A DNA stretch of 64,000 nt from Chrysomallon squamiferum (lineage: Eukaryota; Mollusca; Gastropoda; Neomphalida; Peltospiridae), in assembly GCA_012295275.1 (NCBI GenBank), contig CM022666.1, positions 1,897,116 through 1,961,115 of the forward strand. Reading direction: 5' to 3'. A program made the position numbers and the translations under genes. Positions 1 through 12,985 of the stretch are shown in pieces. How positions within the stretch are numbered: position 1 is the stretch's first letter; the number at the start of each line of letters is the position of its first letter. The notes beneath the pieces are model-generated. The model was not told the origin of the DNA and ran no database searches. It was given only the letters and a program-made list of their open reading frames with translations.

Positions 1-2992
1 ATCTTCTTCTCTTTGTTATTCTGTGCGTGTATGTGAGTACACAGATGCTGGTGTATTTTGATAGTAAAAAATAAAAATTAATTAAAGACCAGGTTACAGA
101 TAACATCTATATAATTGCAGGAACCCCACCTCCTGCTGTTAAAAGAGGTGACATCTGATGAATGTGACATTTAGGTTACAGTCTAAAAAAACACTACTGG
201 GCCTAGTACGTCTGTATAAACTAACTTTCCACCACATAGTGCAGCCTGCATAGTGAGCACACCTGTCTTCAGTCAACACGTCAACCTCACAGACAGACCT
301 CCAGAAAACACAGCCAGAAGACAGGTATGTTATGACAGACCCCACAAATGTATGGACAGCCAGATGGATGGTTTTGTGGACAGGAGGATTGGCAGTACTA
401 AAACTGTTAGAGTTGAAGTAAAGAATAAATGACTGTTCGATTTAACAAAGATATTTAAATATCGAAATACATATTCTGCTAGCTTCTGGTACATTATTCA
501 GTCAGTAAAATGAATGGATAGGTTCTACTGGGTAATGAAGCAGATCAGCACAAAGATATTTGAAAGAAAGCCTGAGAAACAGAAACTATAAACAAAATCA
601 CAAAGTGTTCTCATTGTGAATTCTAATGTCATTTCATAAATAAATAAATAAACAAAGATCTGAAACGGGTTAAAAGTCTCTAAGAATCTGACATTCGCTT
701 CAGGCTTCCGACTGAATTAAAAAACTTTGACAGGCCCGCTGATCAAGAACCAGAGATGTATAACTGCAGTGTTTTTCAAAAACAGAGAGATGTCACAATA
801 CACTAGCAGGAAAAACAGTTCCATCTGATGGGTGGTGTGCCTGGGTAAACAGAAGAACAGTTAGGCTTGTGGACTGGCCCCTGGCTAAGGGGATTCGCTA
901 GCAAGACGATGTTTTACAGCTGCAGCTATTTAATGTGTTAGGTAAACTGATGTACAAGGCAGTTTCCTGATGTTAAACAAAATATATAAAAGCTTATTTA
1001 CAACATCAGCTTTGACCCACTTCCAGATTCCTGCCTAATATCCACTTATATATAACTATAATCAAAGAACAGCTTTATTATTAGTAGTAGTAGTAGTGTA
1101 GTAGTAGCAGTAGTGGTGGTAGTAGTAGTAGTTGTACAACCATCGATCACTCATTTTACAATTATTTTACTTGTTTTAGGGTTTTGCTATTATTAATGTT
1201 GTTGTTACTATCGTTGTTATTATTATTATTATTATTTTTGCTGTTGTTTGTTGTCAGTAGTGCTTTGTTTATTTATTTAAAATGATTATTAACTCATACA
1301 TAATAATAATTTTACTTAATATTTATTTCTTCTTTCAATGACAGTCGTCGACTGAACTGGAAAATAATCTGAACAAAAATCAAATATTTATTAATAGCAT
1401 TTCTTCAACCACACTCTGTTTGCCTTATGTTGTAGATATTTTATGGGCTTATACTGAAGATATTTTAACAACACTGTAGCTGATATCCTATTTTGTTAAT
1501 GATCTCATAAACGACCTTCCTGTATTAATAATTATGTCCTGTTTTTCTTACAAGTCTGATTACATCACCATCCTCGTTGTGTGTGATAAGCTGCAGGATG
1601 TACACGTAATTTTATTATTCTTAAAATACCAGATGTCTTAAAGCTTTTATATATTTAAATAAAACAAAATATTAGCTATAGGCTGACAATGATGAATTTA
1701 AAAAAATAAAAATTTAATGGAGAAGAGATATCTTTTGTTAACAATGGTACTTTCACCAGAATTGTTCAACTTAAAGAAAATGATGAACATTTCTGGAATT
1801 GGGAAAAATAATAATTTCAGTGTTTCAAAACTGGCACAATAGAAGCATTTATAATACAATATCCCTTCATTCTGCTGACAGAGTAGAATAATAATTTGAT
1901 CATCTCAAAACTGCCATGCTGTCACCAAGAGAAAGATTCACTATAAAGTTAGGTCCCCATGTCGAGACTGTCCATATTTCCAAAAGAAAAAAGATCCCCA
2001 TTAATGTACAAAACCCTTTTTTCCAGAATAAAATAAAACAAACAACAACAATAATAATAATAAAGTGCTTTTTAAAACAAATCCCCATAAGAGCAAAAAT
2101 TACCCAACTCCAAGCCTTTTCTAGAACGGGAAAAACACACAACAGTAACCTGATTGTCTCAGACAGGCCTGGCACTCCTAAGAGACAGGACACAGCTAAT
2201 GAACTCATTAACGTGAACATGCTAATTGCTGGTCAAGTGTCCAGCAGGACAAATTCATTTAGATGAATACAAGACTGTTATTGATACTCAAGTTCATTTC
2301 AGAAGGTGCAAACACAGATGTGGAGGGCTGCTGGACTAATGGCCGTTAAGAAAGTACATGTAATTCAAAACTATAATGAATTCCCTCTGTGTCAAAAGTT
2401 AATATGCAGTTAAAAATAATGGAGCTAAATCTTTACCATTTTGGAATAGTTTTCTATGGAAAAAAAACCCCACAAGAAAACATTATTATTTTTATTTTTA
2501 TTATTATTACTTTTTTTCATGAATGAACAAGGAACTGAAAAACAATGACACTGAAGATGTTTATACTTTACATGATATATATTTAACAATTTAACAATTA
2601 ATTTTATTATACATTAATGTAAATTTATTTTTATTTAATATTTTCACTTTATTATCATCATTTTCTTTTTCTATCCCAAAAAACCAAAAAAGTAAACATC
2701 TTCATGTTTATTACTTTAACTTCCAAAATAAACTCTAATGAAAACGTTGTTTTGGGGGTATTTTTTAGTTTATTTTCTTTCTTTTTTCTTTCTTTTTTTT
2801 CTCTTTTTTTCTTCTTTTTGTTTTCTTTAATAACTCCTTTCACACATTTTTCAAGATACGTAACTCACAAAATGTTCTTACACGCTGTAGATAACTGTTC
2901 TCCGCAGCTCCCTGCTACAGTTAACAAGTCAGTGCCAGTAATTAAGACTTGACTAGCAGCAGGAACTGACATGTGATGGTGACAAGCCAGGC

Positions 2993-3055
2993 AATGGAGT
3001 AAATTAACTACACTATCTGGAGCTGTCATTAAGATCTCGTTAATTCTACTCCATT
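2993..3055. repeat. Inverted repeat, 16-17 nt arms, 30-nt loop
   Basis: The left arm AATGGAGTAAATTAAC (2993-3008) pairs with the right arm GTTAATTCTACTCCATT (3039-3055) with one bulge. The arms contain TTAATT homeodomain-type cores. Confidence 0.75.
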
Positions 3056-3069
3056 ATGGACGAGGAGTG

Positions 3070-3103
<34 letters not shown>

Positions 3104-3288
3104 AATATGGAAAGATGATTGGAGACAGTCCTAATATTTTGATCAGTAAAACCAAACTGCTTTGTCAAAAAAAAAAAAAAACATTTATTAATTTAGATGA
3201 ATTATATTTAAATCAGTTTATGTACTAGGAAATTATGAAGCTATAGGTAAATATTTTCTTATTATCATCAACAGTCTCTCTCTATATA

Positions 3289-3290
<2 letters not shown>

Positions 3291-3344
<54 letters not shown>
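3291..3344. repeat. (TC)27 microsatellite
   Basis: An uninterrupted TC run preceded by CTATATATATC. Confidence 0.95.
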
Positions 3345-3347
<3 letters not shown>

Positions 3348-3477
3348 CCCTTATACACTTATACACAAAAAAAAAAAAAAAAAAAAAAAAAGTGGAAAAA
3401 AATTTTTTTTAATTTTTTTTTTTTTAAAAGAACAAATATTCTTTGTACATAACTCATAAAACACAAATCACACGTAG

Positions 3478-3575
3478 CCAGCTACAAGGACGTGAACCCA
3501 TTACCATCCAGCCTCAGGTTTCACGACCAACGCGAGACTCTTACTAAACTCGTCAGGTTAGCCAGTACACTGTAA
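3478..3575 (-). mobile_element. Possible tRNA-derived SINE fragment
   Basis: The minus strand reads GTCTCGCGTTGGTCGTGAAA, then CCTGAGG and, further on, GGGTTCACGTCC. This resembles the GCGTTGGnCnnGTGAnC and B-box (GGTTCGANTCC) arrangement of tRNA-derived SINEs, with a degraded B box. The A box is unclear and there are no evident target-site duplications. Confidence 0.3.
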
Positions 3576-5146
3576 CACACACACACACATTCCTGCACAT
3601 CACCACAGCTAAACACTCTGACATGCTTTCAACAGTGGGTGATCTGCATGTACCCAGACATTTACACTAAGTGCTATTACATAGACTGTTCAACACAATA
3701 CAAGTATACCAGAGAGCTATAAAGGCTAATGTCCCGTTAAAACCATTGTTCAGTCAGTTCCTGCTAAACAAAAGACTTTCTTTGCTGGAGTAAACCATGC
3801 TTGGACATGCTTTTAACAGTATCTGGAGGGGAAAAAGAAGAAGAAGAAAAAAAAAAAAAACGGGGGGAAATGATAAAAATGAATTAAATTTATGGAACAG
3901 GCATGAGGATTAATCTTTCTTGATGTTCTCATTCGTTAGTTGTGAATGTTTTTGACATTCAGCAAGATCAATGTCTTTTACTATTATTGTTATTACAACT
4001 ATTATTATTTACTTTTTATTTCAATACTTTATCATACATTAAAAAAAATAATAAAAAAAATTTAAAATGAGCTTTTTTTCAATTCATGGACATATAATTG
4101 TGTCTGCTAACAGACAAAACGTCGTCAATTTTTTTAATTTATCGAAAAAAAAAAAACAGCAATTAACTCTACAAGACTGAACTCGGCACATACTTGATAC
4201 AGCTCTAGCAGTCAAAAATGAATTAGTAAAGTACACAGAGATTATCTGTATTTCACACTTATAACCCGGCAATTACCGAGATTCGTTTTCTCACGTGAAC
4301 ATTCACAACTTAAAGCCTAGTACCCAGTGAATTCATTTCTTTATACTGAATAACCCCCTTCAGTCTTAACATCTATAAATTAATAAGTATCCACTCCATT
4401 CCATTTCAAAAAGGAAACAGTCAGCGATAAATAAATGTCAACTGCTGCAAACACCACAAGTCTACAACATCTTTTCATATTTATTCTACAAGAAAGGTTC
4501 TAGGTCAGGGCCAGAATGCTTAGAAGGAAACATCAATGTTGTTCTACCAGATTTGTCAGGAATACCTCGACTTCCTCAAACTGCATCCCAGTTTGACCAT
4601 GCAGTTTGTGTGCCCAGCCTAATCTAATCAGCGGCCCTCCAAACAGTTTCTTTAAGGTGGACATTTGACAAGTGTACACAGGTCAGGAGGACTAAACAAC
4701 AAACCAATGGCAACACAAACACTTGTCACCAACAAAAACAAAGACCTGGATGACGTGGGCAAACAGAAGAAACAAAACAGGACAAACAAACTTTGATGTT
4801 TGTCACTGACATCAGAGGATGACTGTGAAACAAGGTGAAAGACTTTTTATTTTTTATTTTTTTTTTTTTTTTTTCTTGTCTTGCTGGACTTGATGCAATA
4901 GCGTGTTTGAAAAAATAAGTGATGCAAGAAACAAATATAAATAATTTACACTGTAACTCTTCCATTGTGGTTTCAAGTAACAAATGTCTTCTCTTTTGCA
5001 TTCAGTTATTTTTAATTATTAACAGAATTAATAGATGGAAAAGAATGAAAAAGTCTACTCAATCTTACTTAAATTTCAATGCATCATTCATAGACTTTAC
5101 ATTGTCTGCAGCACAATTATTTCAAAGTTCTTGAACTTTAAACAAA

Positions 5147-5148
<2 letters not shown>

Positions 5149-5202
<54 letters not shown>
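5149..5202. repeat. (AAT)18 microsatellite
   Basis: A pure AAT run. Confidence 0.95.
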
Positions 5203-5204
<2 letters not shown>

Positions 5205-6026
5205 TAACTATTATTATTAATTTGCAACTTTATGTATTGTCGTAGTTATTTGTTCTTTGTCAGTTTTTATTATCGTTACTAGCTGCATTTCAAAAATAAC
5301 TGATTATTTAAAAGTTTCTCAGCTATCAACGATTCCAACTAAATGAAAAATCAAATAAAACTGTCTCATAATTTACATCTACAGACATTTTACGATGCCA
5401 GCTTCTTAACTATTATTATGTCAGCTGAACAACTTTAAACTTATCCTTTAAACGAAGACACTATATATTCAGTTGCTGCCAATAAACCAGCAAACCAAAA
5501 CAAACACAACTGGACAAGACCACCAGCTTTCAGAATCATAAACCAAAATTTTAGTGCCTGGTTCAAACTCATGGAGTTACAAAACCAATAAACAGTGTGA
5601 AATTGCGACTTGCATTTGCCAAATAAAGACATTATTCCTTCACAGTGCCGGCTGATTTAGGTGGACAGAGGTGTACAATTAGTCAAGATGTATGAAATCA
5701 GCACATCTTAATGACCAGCACCAAAGATAGCACGTCTGGACGCCATCTTCCATTCAGTAAATTACTGTCCAGCTACTTCTAACAGTGGGTGATAAACAAT
5801 TCAGATACAGAAAGTATTTCTTAAACTCTGATGTAGAGAAACTTCCAAGTTACCTTCTTGGTGAACCAGCATTTAAAATCTGTTCCAAGCTTAGCACTGT
5901 CTCTCAGTTTTAACCTAAGTTTGAAGAGAGGAGGAAAAAAGATAAATTCTTTAAAATCTTCATGGATCCTCTTAATAAATTATAAATATAAAATATCTGT
6001 ATCAAATTCAAAACAGGTAACTGAAC

Positions 6027-6030
<4 letters not shown>

Positions 6031-6060
<30 letters not shown>

Positions 6061-6098
6061 GCAATAAACCACAGACAGACAGACACCTCACACACACA

Positions 6099-6162
<64 letters not shown>
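6031..6162. repeat. AAT then CA microsatellites
   Basis: An AAT run at 6031-6058, a short AGAC run, then CA at 6101-6162. Confidence 0.95.
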
Positions 6163-6163
<1 letters not shown>

Positions 6164-8423
6164 CAACACACCAATTTGTCTGATGACAAAAGTGATTGTT
6201 ATAAAAGAGGTGACTTCAAAAGCTGATTCAACTATATGGTATTTATAAACATGATATTTCAATCTCGCTACAATAGATTCTCAACCTACATACACTGATA
6301 AAAATATTTCAAAACACTGACTGAGATATGTCAACACAATGAATGTATATAAAAAAAAAAAAAAAAAACAAACAACAAATGACCAATCAACACAATGTTG
6401 AATCACTCCAGACAAAAACAGAAACATCCTGGTCCCTGCACAGATGCTGCAATATTAGATTACAAGTTAAATATTTATTTAGGGATTTTAGACCTGTTAA
6501 TCTTTTCATCAGTAATCCAAACACATCCCCTAATAGAGTTCCTATTACAAACACAGATCAAGTGAGTCCAGAGACATTCATTGTTAAGTAATTACTTCAT
6601 AATCTAAAAACATCATCTTCAGTTTATTTGTTTTGTTTTGTTCTTCGTCGTCGTCAGTACGTCAGTGAAAATATTCATTATTAAATCTGGTGATTCCAAT
6701 AGCAGTTAAAAATAAATAATAAAAAAAAAAAAAAAAAATATTCTGTTTCTAAATGGAAAGGTTTTAGTTACTGAATCATGCTCAATTTGGGATGCAAATA
6801 TTTACCAAGAAATTATTTTAAAACATGACATTTTGTTCTTTCTCCTGTAGCTGCTTCAGTTTTGGAGAAAAACATCAAAATTCTTATTTTTTATTTTATT
6901 TATTTATTTATTTATTTTATTAATTTTGGGGGTTTTTTTTACCATGGAACTGCAATTATTTTTGTAATTAAATGGTTTCCTTTTTTTTTTTTTTTTCCTC
7001 ATTTTTGAATATAAATTATTTCATTGAAACTATTTTTTCCCCATTCCATTCAGTGTCTCCAAACAGAGCAAAGGTTACCTGAAGTTCAAACACTTGACAT
7101 TTTGGGAAATCACAATCAACCTGCTTTTTTTTCTTCTGTTTTTCTTTCTGTACTATCTTTCCAGATGACCTTGTAAAAACAAACCTCATTAACCAAATGT
7201 AATCAACTCTACACCACACAGGTGTTAAACTTATTTCTAGTCATGTTATCACTGGAGTTCAAAACACAGTTTCTTTAGCCTTGTACTGATACAATCAAAC
7301 ACACACACACACACACCCAGACAGTGAAAGAACAAGAAAATTTACAGCCATACACTTCCTTATCCTAAATATCTACACCTGTACAAATGTATGTGCAAAA
7401 AAGATGTATCAGAGATTCATCAAAACCTCATAAATTATCTCACAAAAGTAGGCAATAAAGCTCTAAGTGATTTTGGACTATTCATGAAGTTTATTATCTT
7501 ATAAACTTCAAGTTTAACATGTAAAACAATACCAGCTTGCCACTCACAATCCTTCAGACTGCCTGCCTAACTGTTCATGAATTTATCACCATGCATGACA
7601 TGACATATATGATATATCTGAGCATTATAAAAATATTACAGAAGATTAAGTCTTAAAAAAAATGTATAATACAGGAAAATGTGGACAGTAATTAAACAGC
7701 TCCTAATTTATTGTTCTTCTGGGTGATGAAATACTGACATTAATGATCTAGTTGCATTTGTTCTTTTTCTTTTAATTTTATTATGAATTTATTTATTATT
7801 TATATTATTTATATTGTTTTTGATCCTCCTATGTACCCATGTATCATCATTCATTATTTATTTCAACAAGAGTGATTAACAAAGAACAAAAAAACAAAAC
7901 AAGAAAATTCAATTGTAGTTGATAATAAACAATAAACTATGGTAATTAACTAGTTTTTAACAGGTAATTTTCATTTTAAATCATGTTTTCAAGAGACATG
8001 AATCATTTTGCTGAAAATTCTTGTAGGCTCATAATTAACTGGAAGTTCAGAATTTGGCTGTGATTTATTAAACAGAAAGCTTAAAAAAAGAAAAGAAATT
8101 CCAAATGTTTGCTGTTGTTGATGAAGTCCTGGAAAATTTATTGAAGAAAATTATTATTTTTTTTTTTTTTTTTTTATTCTTTACAAAAATAAAATAAAAA
8201 TTTTAAGGAAGTACTTTCTAATTAACCTGTTACCCTTTGTTATTTTCTTTTTTTTTTTTTTTTTTTTCTTTTTTTGTTGTTGCTCTCAGCAATAATTGAA
8301 AAAATAAAAACCAATCTTTGAAGATGTTTTCTAAAAAGCTTCAAGCAATATTATCAAATGCATAAAATGAAAAGAAAATGAAATTGTAAAAATAGAAGAA
8401 AAAACTAAATAACACTAATAACA

Positions 8424-8502
<79 letters not shown>

Positions 8503-8694
8503 GTATTAATAATGATACCTTAATAATAAAAAGAGTAATATTAATCATATAAAAGTAAAGAAAAAGAAAAAACTAAAATACTGGAAAGTTATTTAAAAAA
8601 TATAATAAGAAGAAGAAGAAGAAGAAATATAATAATAATAATAATAATAATAAGAAGAAGAAGAAGAAGAAGAAGAAGATGAAGAAGAAGAAGA
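8424..8694. repeat. AAT and GAA microsatellite cluster
   Basis: A pure AAT run (8424-8501), then alternating AAG and AAT runs (8607-8694) separated by AT-rich DNA. Confidence 0.9.
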
Positions 8695-8780
8695 AAATTA
8701 AAATTACTAATAACATTAATAACAACAACAGCAAATTAATTAATTAATTAACAAATAACGAAATAATAAAGAAAAGGAAA

Positions 8781-9080
8781 AACATGAGCAATTGAGTAAC
8801 CTCTCCGATATCAAAAGGACTGTTTCTGTCATGCAGCCAGCATGAATAACGACTGCAGGAGTGATCTAACGATAGCATGCAGCCACAGCAGACAAAGAGA
8901 AGCTGAGTATAGTAACTCTCACAAACTCACTGACAAGCTGCTAATTACACATCAGACTGGCAGAGAAGCAGGAATGCAAGGAAGCAGCAGGTGTCACTAT
9001 AAATCACAAACATGAAGAGATGTATGTAGGAAGGTGATGACAAATGATACCACAACAAGAGCAGTTCTTCATGGGATGCT
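8781..9080. promoter_or_regulatory. Non-repetitive island next to GAA/AAT repeats
   Basis: Base composition changes sharply after 8780. The stretch contains CATGCAGCCAGCATG (8831-8845) and a second ATGCAGCCA at 8878, plus CTAATTACAC. There is no open frame of note. Possibly regulatory; nothing more can be said. Confidence 0.25.
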
Positions 9081-10097
9081 TTCGTGGAAGATGTCTGTCT
9101 GTCAAAAGTTTGGTGGATATCACCATCCTATAAAAAGTTTTTTACGTTGTGTCACAAGTTCTAGTTTGAATTTATGTTTAGACAATAATGAATAAAATAT
9201 ATGATTTTTTTTTTTTTTTTCATTTATTTTTTTTTTTTTTCACCGTTCTGTTAAAGTTTTATGTTGTCATAAATAAAGTTGGTTGGATATTTTTTTTTCA
9301 AATTTAATTTTCTAGTTGGTTTTTTTTTTGGGGGGATAGTTTTTTCTTCATTTTATTTGAATGTGTTCACAATTAGAAAGCCAACCCAAAACCAAGAATT
9401 AACATTCTGGACAGAGCCACACAGACATATATAGGCCTATATACTTAAATGAAAAGCTCCACAAAAAACAATGAATCACAGAAAGAAATCAGTGGCTGAC
9501 AATATTTATCATTCTGGGATTTCTTTTCACTCTCTCAGATTGTTATTTATTTCCCTCATCATTTAACTCCCCTCACCCCTTTAATTCATTTACAGAATGG
9601 AATCAGAAAAATAAATTAGACATTAAGACAAAAAAAAAAAAATGAATGAAGCTTCCGAAAAAAAACCCTGAACAAAACACAAAACCTTTTAAACACAATC
9701 TTCTAGCTTTTGTTTTCATTTCATTCTCATCATCATCACATCATCTGGAAAATGGCATCTCCTTGTTCAGCAACTATCTATTTCAACAAAAACTGCAGAG
9801 ATGATTCCCTAAGCTGGTTATGATTTTAGGAAAGGCACTGTCAATGACAAACATGCAATATCATATTTATTTTAAGGATGACTTTTCTGCTCTTCTTTTA
9901 ACAAGTGCTATTTTTCAAACAAGCTACTTCAACGAAAGCACAGAGAGCAGCTAAGCCTGTCATTAATCAAAAAGGAAGAGATGTTTGCTGTAATCACAGG
10001 AGAACATCACAGCTGTAGCTGACACAGAAAATGTAGGTTACTGTAACAGGGATTTTTCTTCTTCCTGACAGTTCATTAAAATGCAATAGATACACAT

Positions 10098-10132
<35 letters not shown>

Positions 10133-10575
10133 AATAACTGCAAAATAATAATTATAATAAAAAAGAAAAATTTAAAAAAATGTAATAATAATAATAATCA
10201 TCAAACGGTGAAAGATGATTGAAAATGAAAAGAATGAGGCATGAAGCAGATAAAAACAAGATTCACGTATTCGTGATTAGCTAAAAATATCAGTGGAATG
10301 ATAAAAACAAATATAACAAAAAAATAAAAAATAAAGAATAAAAAATATTTATGATAGAAATATATAGAAAGGGAAAAAAAAACAGGGAAGAGATAGCCTA
10401 AATAACTTATGGAACTGCTAAGTATCTTCTTGGAACAGTTAAACATCTCCATGGATAATAAAAACTCAGATTTAAAAAAAAAAAAAAAAAGTGAAGGAAA
10501 ATTCCCCAAAAATGTTTTGCAATCAAAAGTGATACTGGTACAAATATTCATTGAACCTGACAGTAAAAAATTTAG

Positions 10576-10610
<35 letters not shown>

Positions 10611-10946
10611 GAAACAAACCATATCACAGCATAATAGTATTCTAATGAAAATTCAATAAATGAAATTAAGCTGAAGGCAAACAAAAAGATTATTTCACTC
10701 CCCTGGCGCACAAAAACTGGTAACACCATCCTAGTAAATTATGGAACCTGTCTGGTCTAGTTACATCACGCACAGTAACTAGTTTCAAGTAGCAAGACAA
10801 TCTATGAGAAATATCTGATTTGCAAAGAATCACCATTGGCAACTGCTTAACTCTTTCAGAATTCGATACGTAACATTATGTACACTAAAGGAAACTTATC
10901 AGATAGTTAATGTGATTGATAAAAAAAAAACAAAAATGCTTAAACT

Positions 10947-10948
<2 letters not shown>

Positions 10949-10996
<48 letters not shown>
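10949..10996. repeat. (AG)24 microsatellite
   Basis: A pure AG run. Confidence 0.95.
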
Positions 10997-11001
<5 letters not shown>

Positions 11002-11280
11002 AAGGAAGGGTAAGACATTAAGCTGCTGGTAGACACAGCCTGGCACTGTGTGATGTGTTGTGTAATGATGTCTTCAAGTGTGGTTTGGTGCACTGCACAC
11101 TGTTACATGCAGGTACTGATTGATATCTCTGTCACATTTCAATTTTAAATTGAGCAAGTCAGATTAACTCATTTGCATTTCTTTGTTTTATTTCTTTTTT
11201 CCCTTAAGTTATTTATTATTGTTATTTATTTATTTGATTTTATTATGTTTTAGCTGTTATTGCATTAATAAACGTGTCTC

Positions 11281-11316
<36 letters not shown>

Positions 11317-11441
11317 AACTGCAGCTACTACTGTTGCAACAAATGCATTTCTACTATCACCATCATCACAAAAACTACCACAGCTACATGCACCACCACT
11401 GACATATGAAATATCTGATCTCTCTCTCTCTCTCACACACA

Positions 11442-11482
<41 letters not shown>
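11281..11482. repeat. ATT, CT and CA microsatellites
   Basis: ATT at 11281-11314, CT at 11420-11434 and CA at about 11448-11482. The reading frames across this stretch are repeat artefacts. Confidence 0.9.
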
Positions 11483-11484
<2 letters not shown>

Positions 11485-12328
11485 CATACATACACACAAT
11501 CCCATAAAACCCAAGTATCACACCAAACAAAAATCTTGACCAATTATTAAAAAAAAAAAAAAAAAAAAAAAAAAGCCATACCAAACAGAACTCAACAATG
11601 AACAATCATTTTTACTAAACATGCCTACAGACAAAAGGCAGTGCATACAAATACTAAAGGAAATGACTGTAATCTGTGGCAGCAGCCAGAGTAAGGCGTA
11701 TTTATATAAGGTGGTAAGCTGTTAGCCCTGATATGGATTATGATAAAAGTGATAAAGATCATCAATGGGATGCTGTTTACATTAGGGTCCTGTGTAGATC
11801 TAAGAACAAGTCCCGAGGCCAGTGGTGTAATTGACTTCAACATAAATAATCAGCTTTCTTTTCAGCTCTGTTTAAAAGTCTTGATTCCTGCAGCCTTCGG
11901 GGCAGTGTACTACGTATCCACACAAAGCTCCATTTCTGCCTTTCAGATAACTAATTACATGCAAGAAGTTAATCTACATCGTAATTACAGCCAGATTATT
12001 TCACCTGTTTTTCACATGATGGTTACATGTGGGTTGTAATGCCAAAGTTACAGATGTATGCAACATTAAGGTTACATCAAAACCTACTTAGAGAGTTAGG
12101 TGCACTTGTACAAGCTAAACTAAGATTAACTGCATGCTGGGAACAGAATTAACAATTTATAATAGAATAATGAAGACTTAGAAAGGAAAGAGACTAGCTT
12201 ATATCAGGTCTACACAGAAATGATTCTAAACTAACTGTTATGTTGACTGACAGAACTGATCTGAAACATAATGATTGTGTTTACAGCAACTACTACTGCT
12301 GCAAGAACCTCCACTATTATTAATATTA

Positions 12329-12395
12329 GTAGTAGTAGTAATAGTAGTAGTAACAGTAGTAGTAGTAGTAGTAGTAGTAGTATAGTAGCAGTAGT
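12329..12395. repeat. TAG trinucleotide repeat
   Basis: An imperfect TAG run with CAG and TAA variants. Confidence 0.9.
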
Positions 12396-12941
12396 AGCTA
12401 AATATTTAAAGTAGATTACATGACAGAAAAGTCATGACAGAAAGTATTTCAACAAAAATTCAATATGATTCATGCCCAGAAAGAAGGATTCTTAAATTCA
12501 AAACAGAAATTTCTGAAAAAACAGTCACCAAATTATGTCCAGCTGGACAAATGTCTGCACTGTTTGCAAAATAAATGTTTTCATTTCCTGAGATTGTCCA
12601 ATTATTGTTCCTGTTACCTGGTTAGGCATCACAATGGATTTGTAATTTCATTCTGTTTGTTTTATTACACACTGTCCAAACAGAAGCTGGCAGCTGTCTC
12701 TAGTGGTTACCAAATATCATTTTGTTTTAAACCAGGTTTTCTTCATGTCCTTGTTTGCTCTGCGCGTTTAAACACTGCCACACAGCACTGGACCATCTGC
12801 TCTTGATTTATTTTTTTCAAGTTTTCACAACAAATCAGAAAGTAGTTATTAGTTTAGTTCTTCTGGGGAGCTGTTGTAAATGTAATTAGAATAATCTCAC
12901 TGTGCAGATCTCTCCCCTCCCTCTCCTCTCCCTCTCTCCCT

Positions 12942-12980
<39 letters not shown>
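12942..12980. repeat. CT microsatellite
   Basis: A CT run, preceded by CCCT/CCT-rich DNA from 12911. Confidence 0.9.

Positions 12981-12985
<5 letters not shown>

Noticed and set aside
12465-12806. 113-codon plus-strand frame
   Set aside because: Cys-, Leu- and Lys-rich composition typical of chance frames in AT-rich DNA; no domain or splice support.
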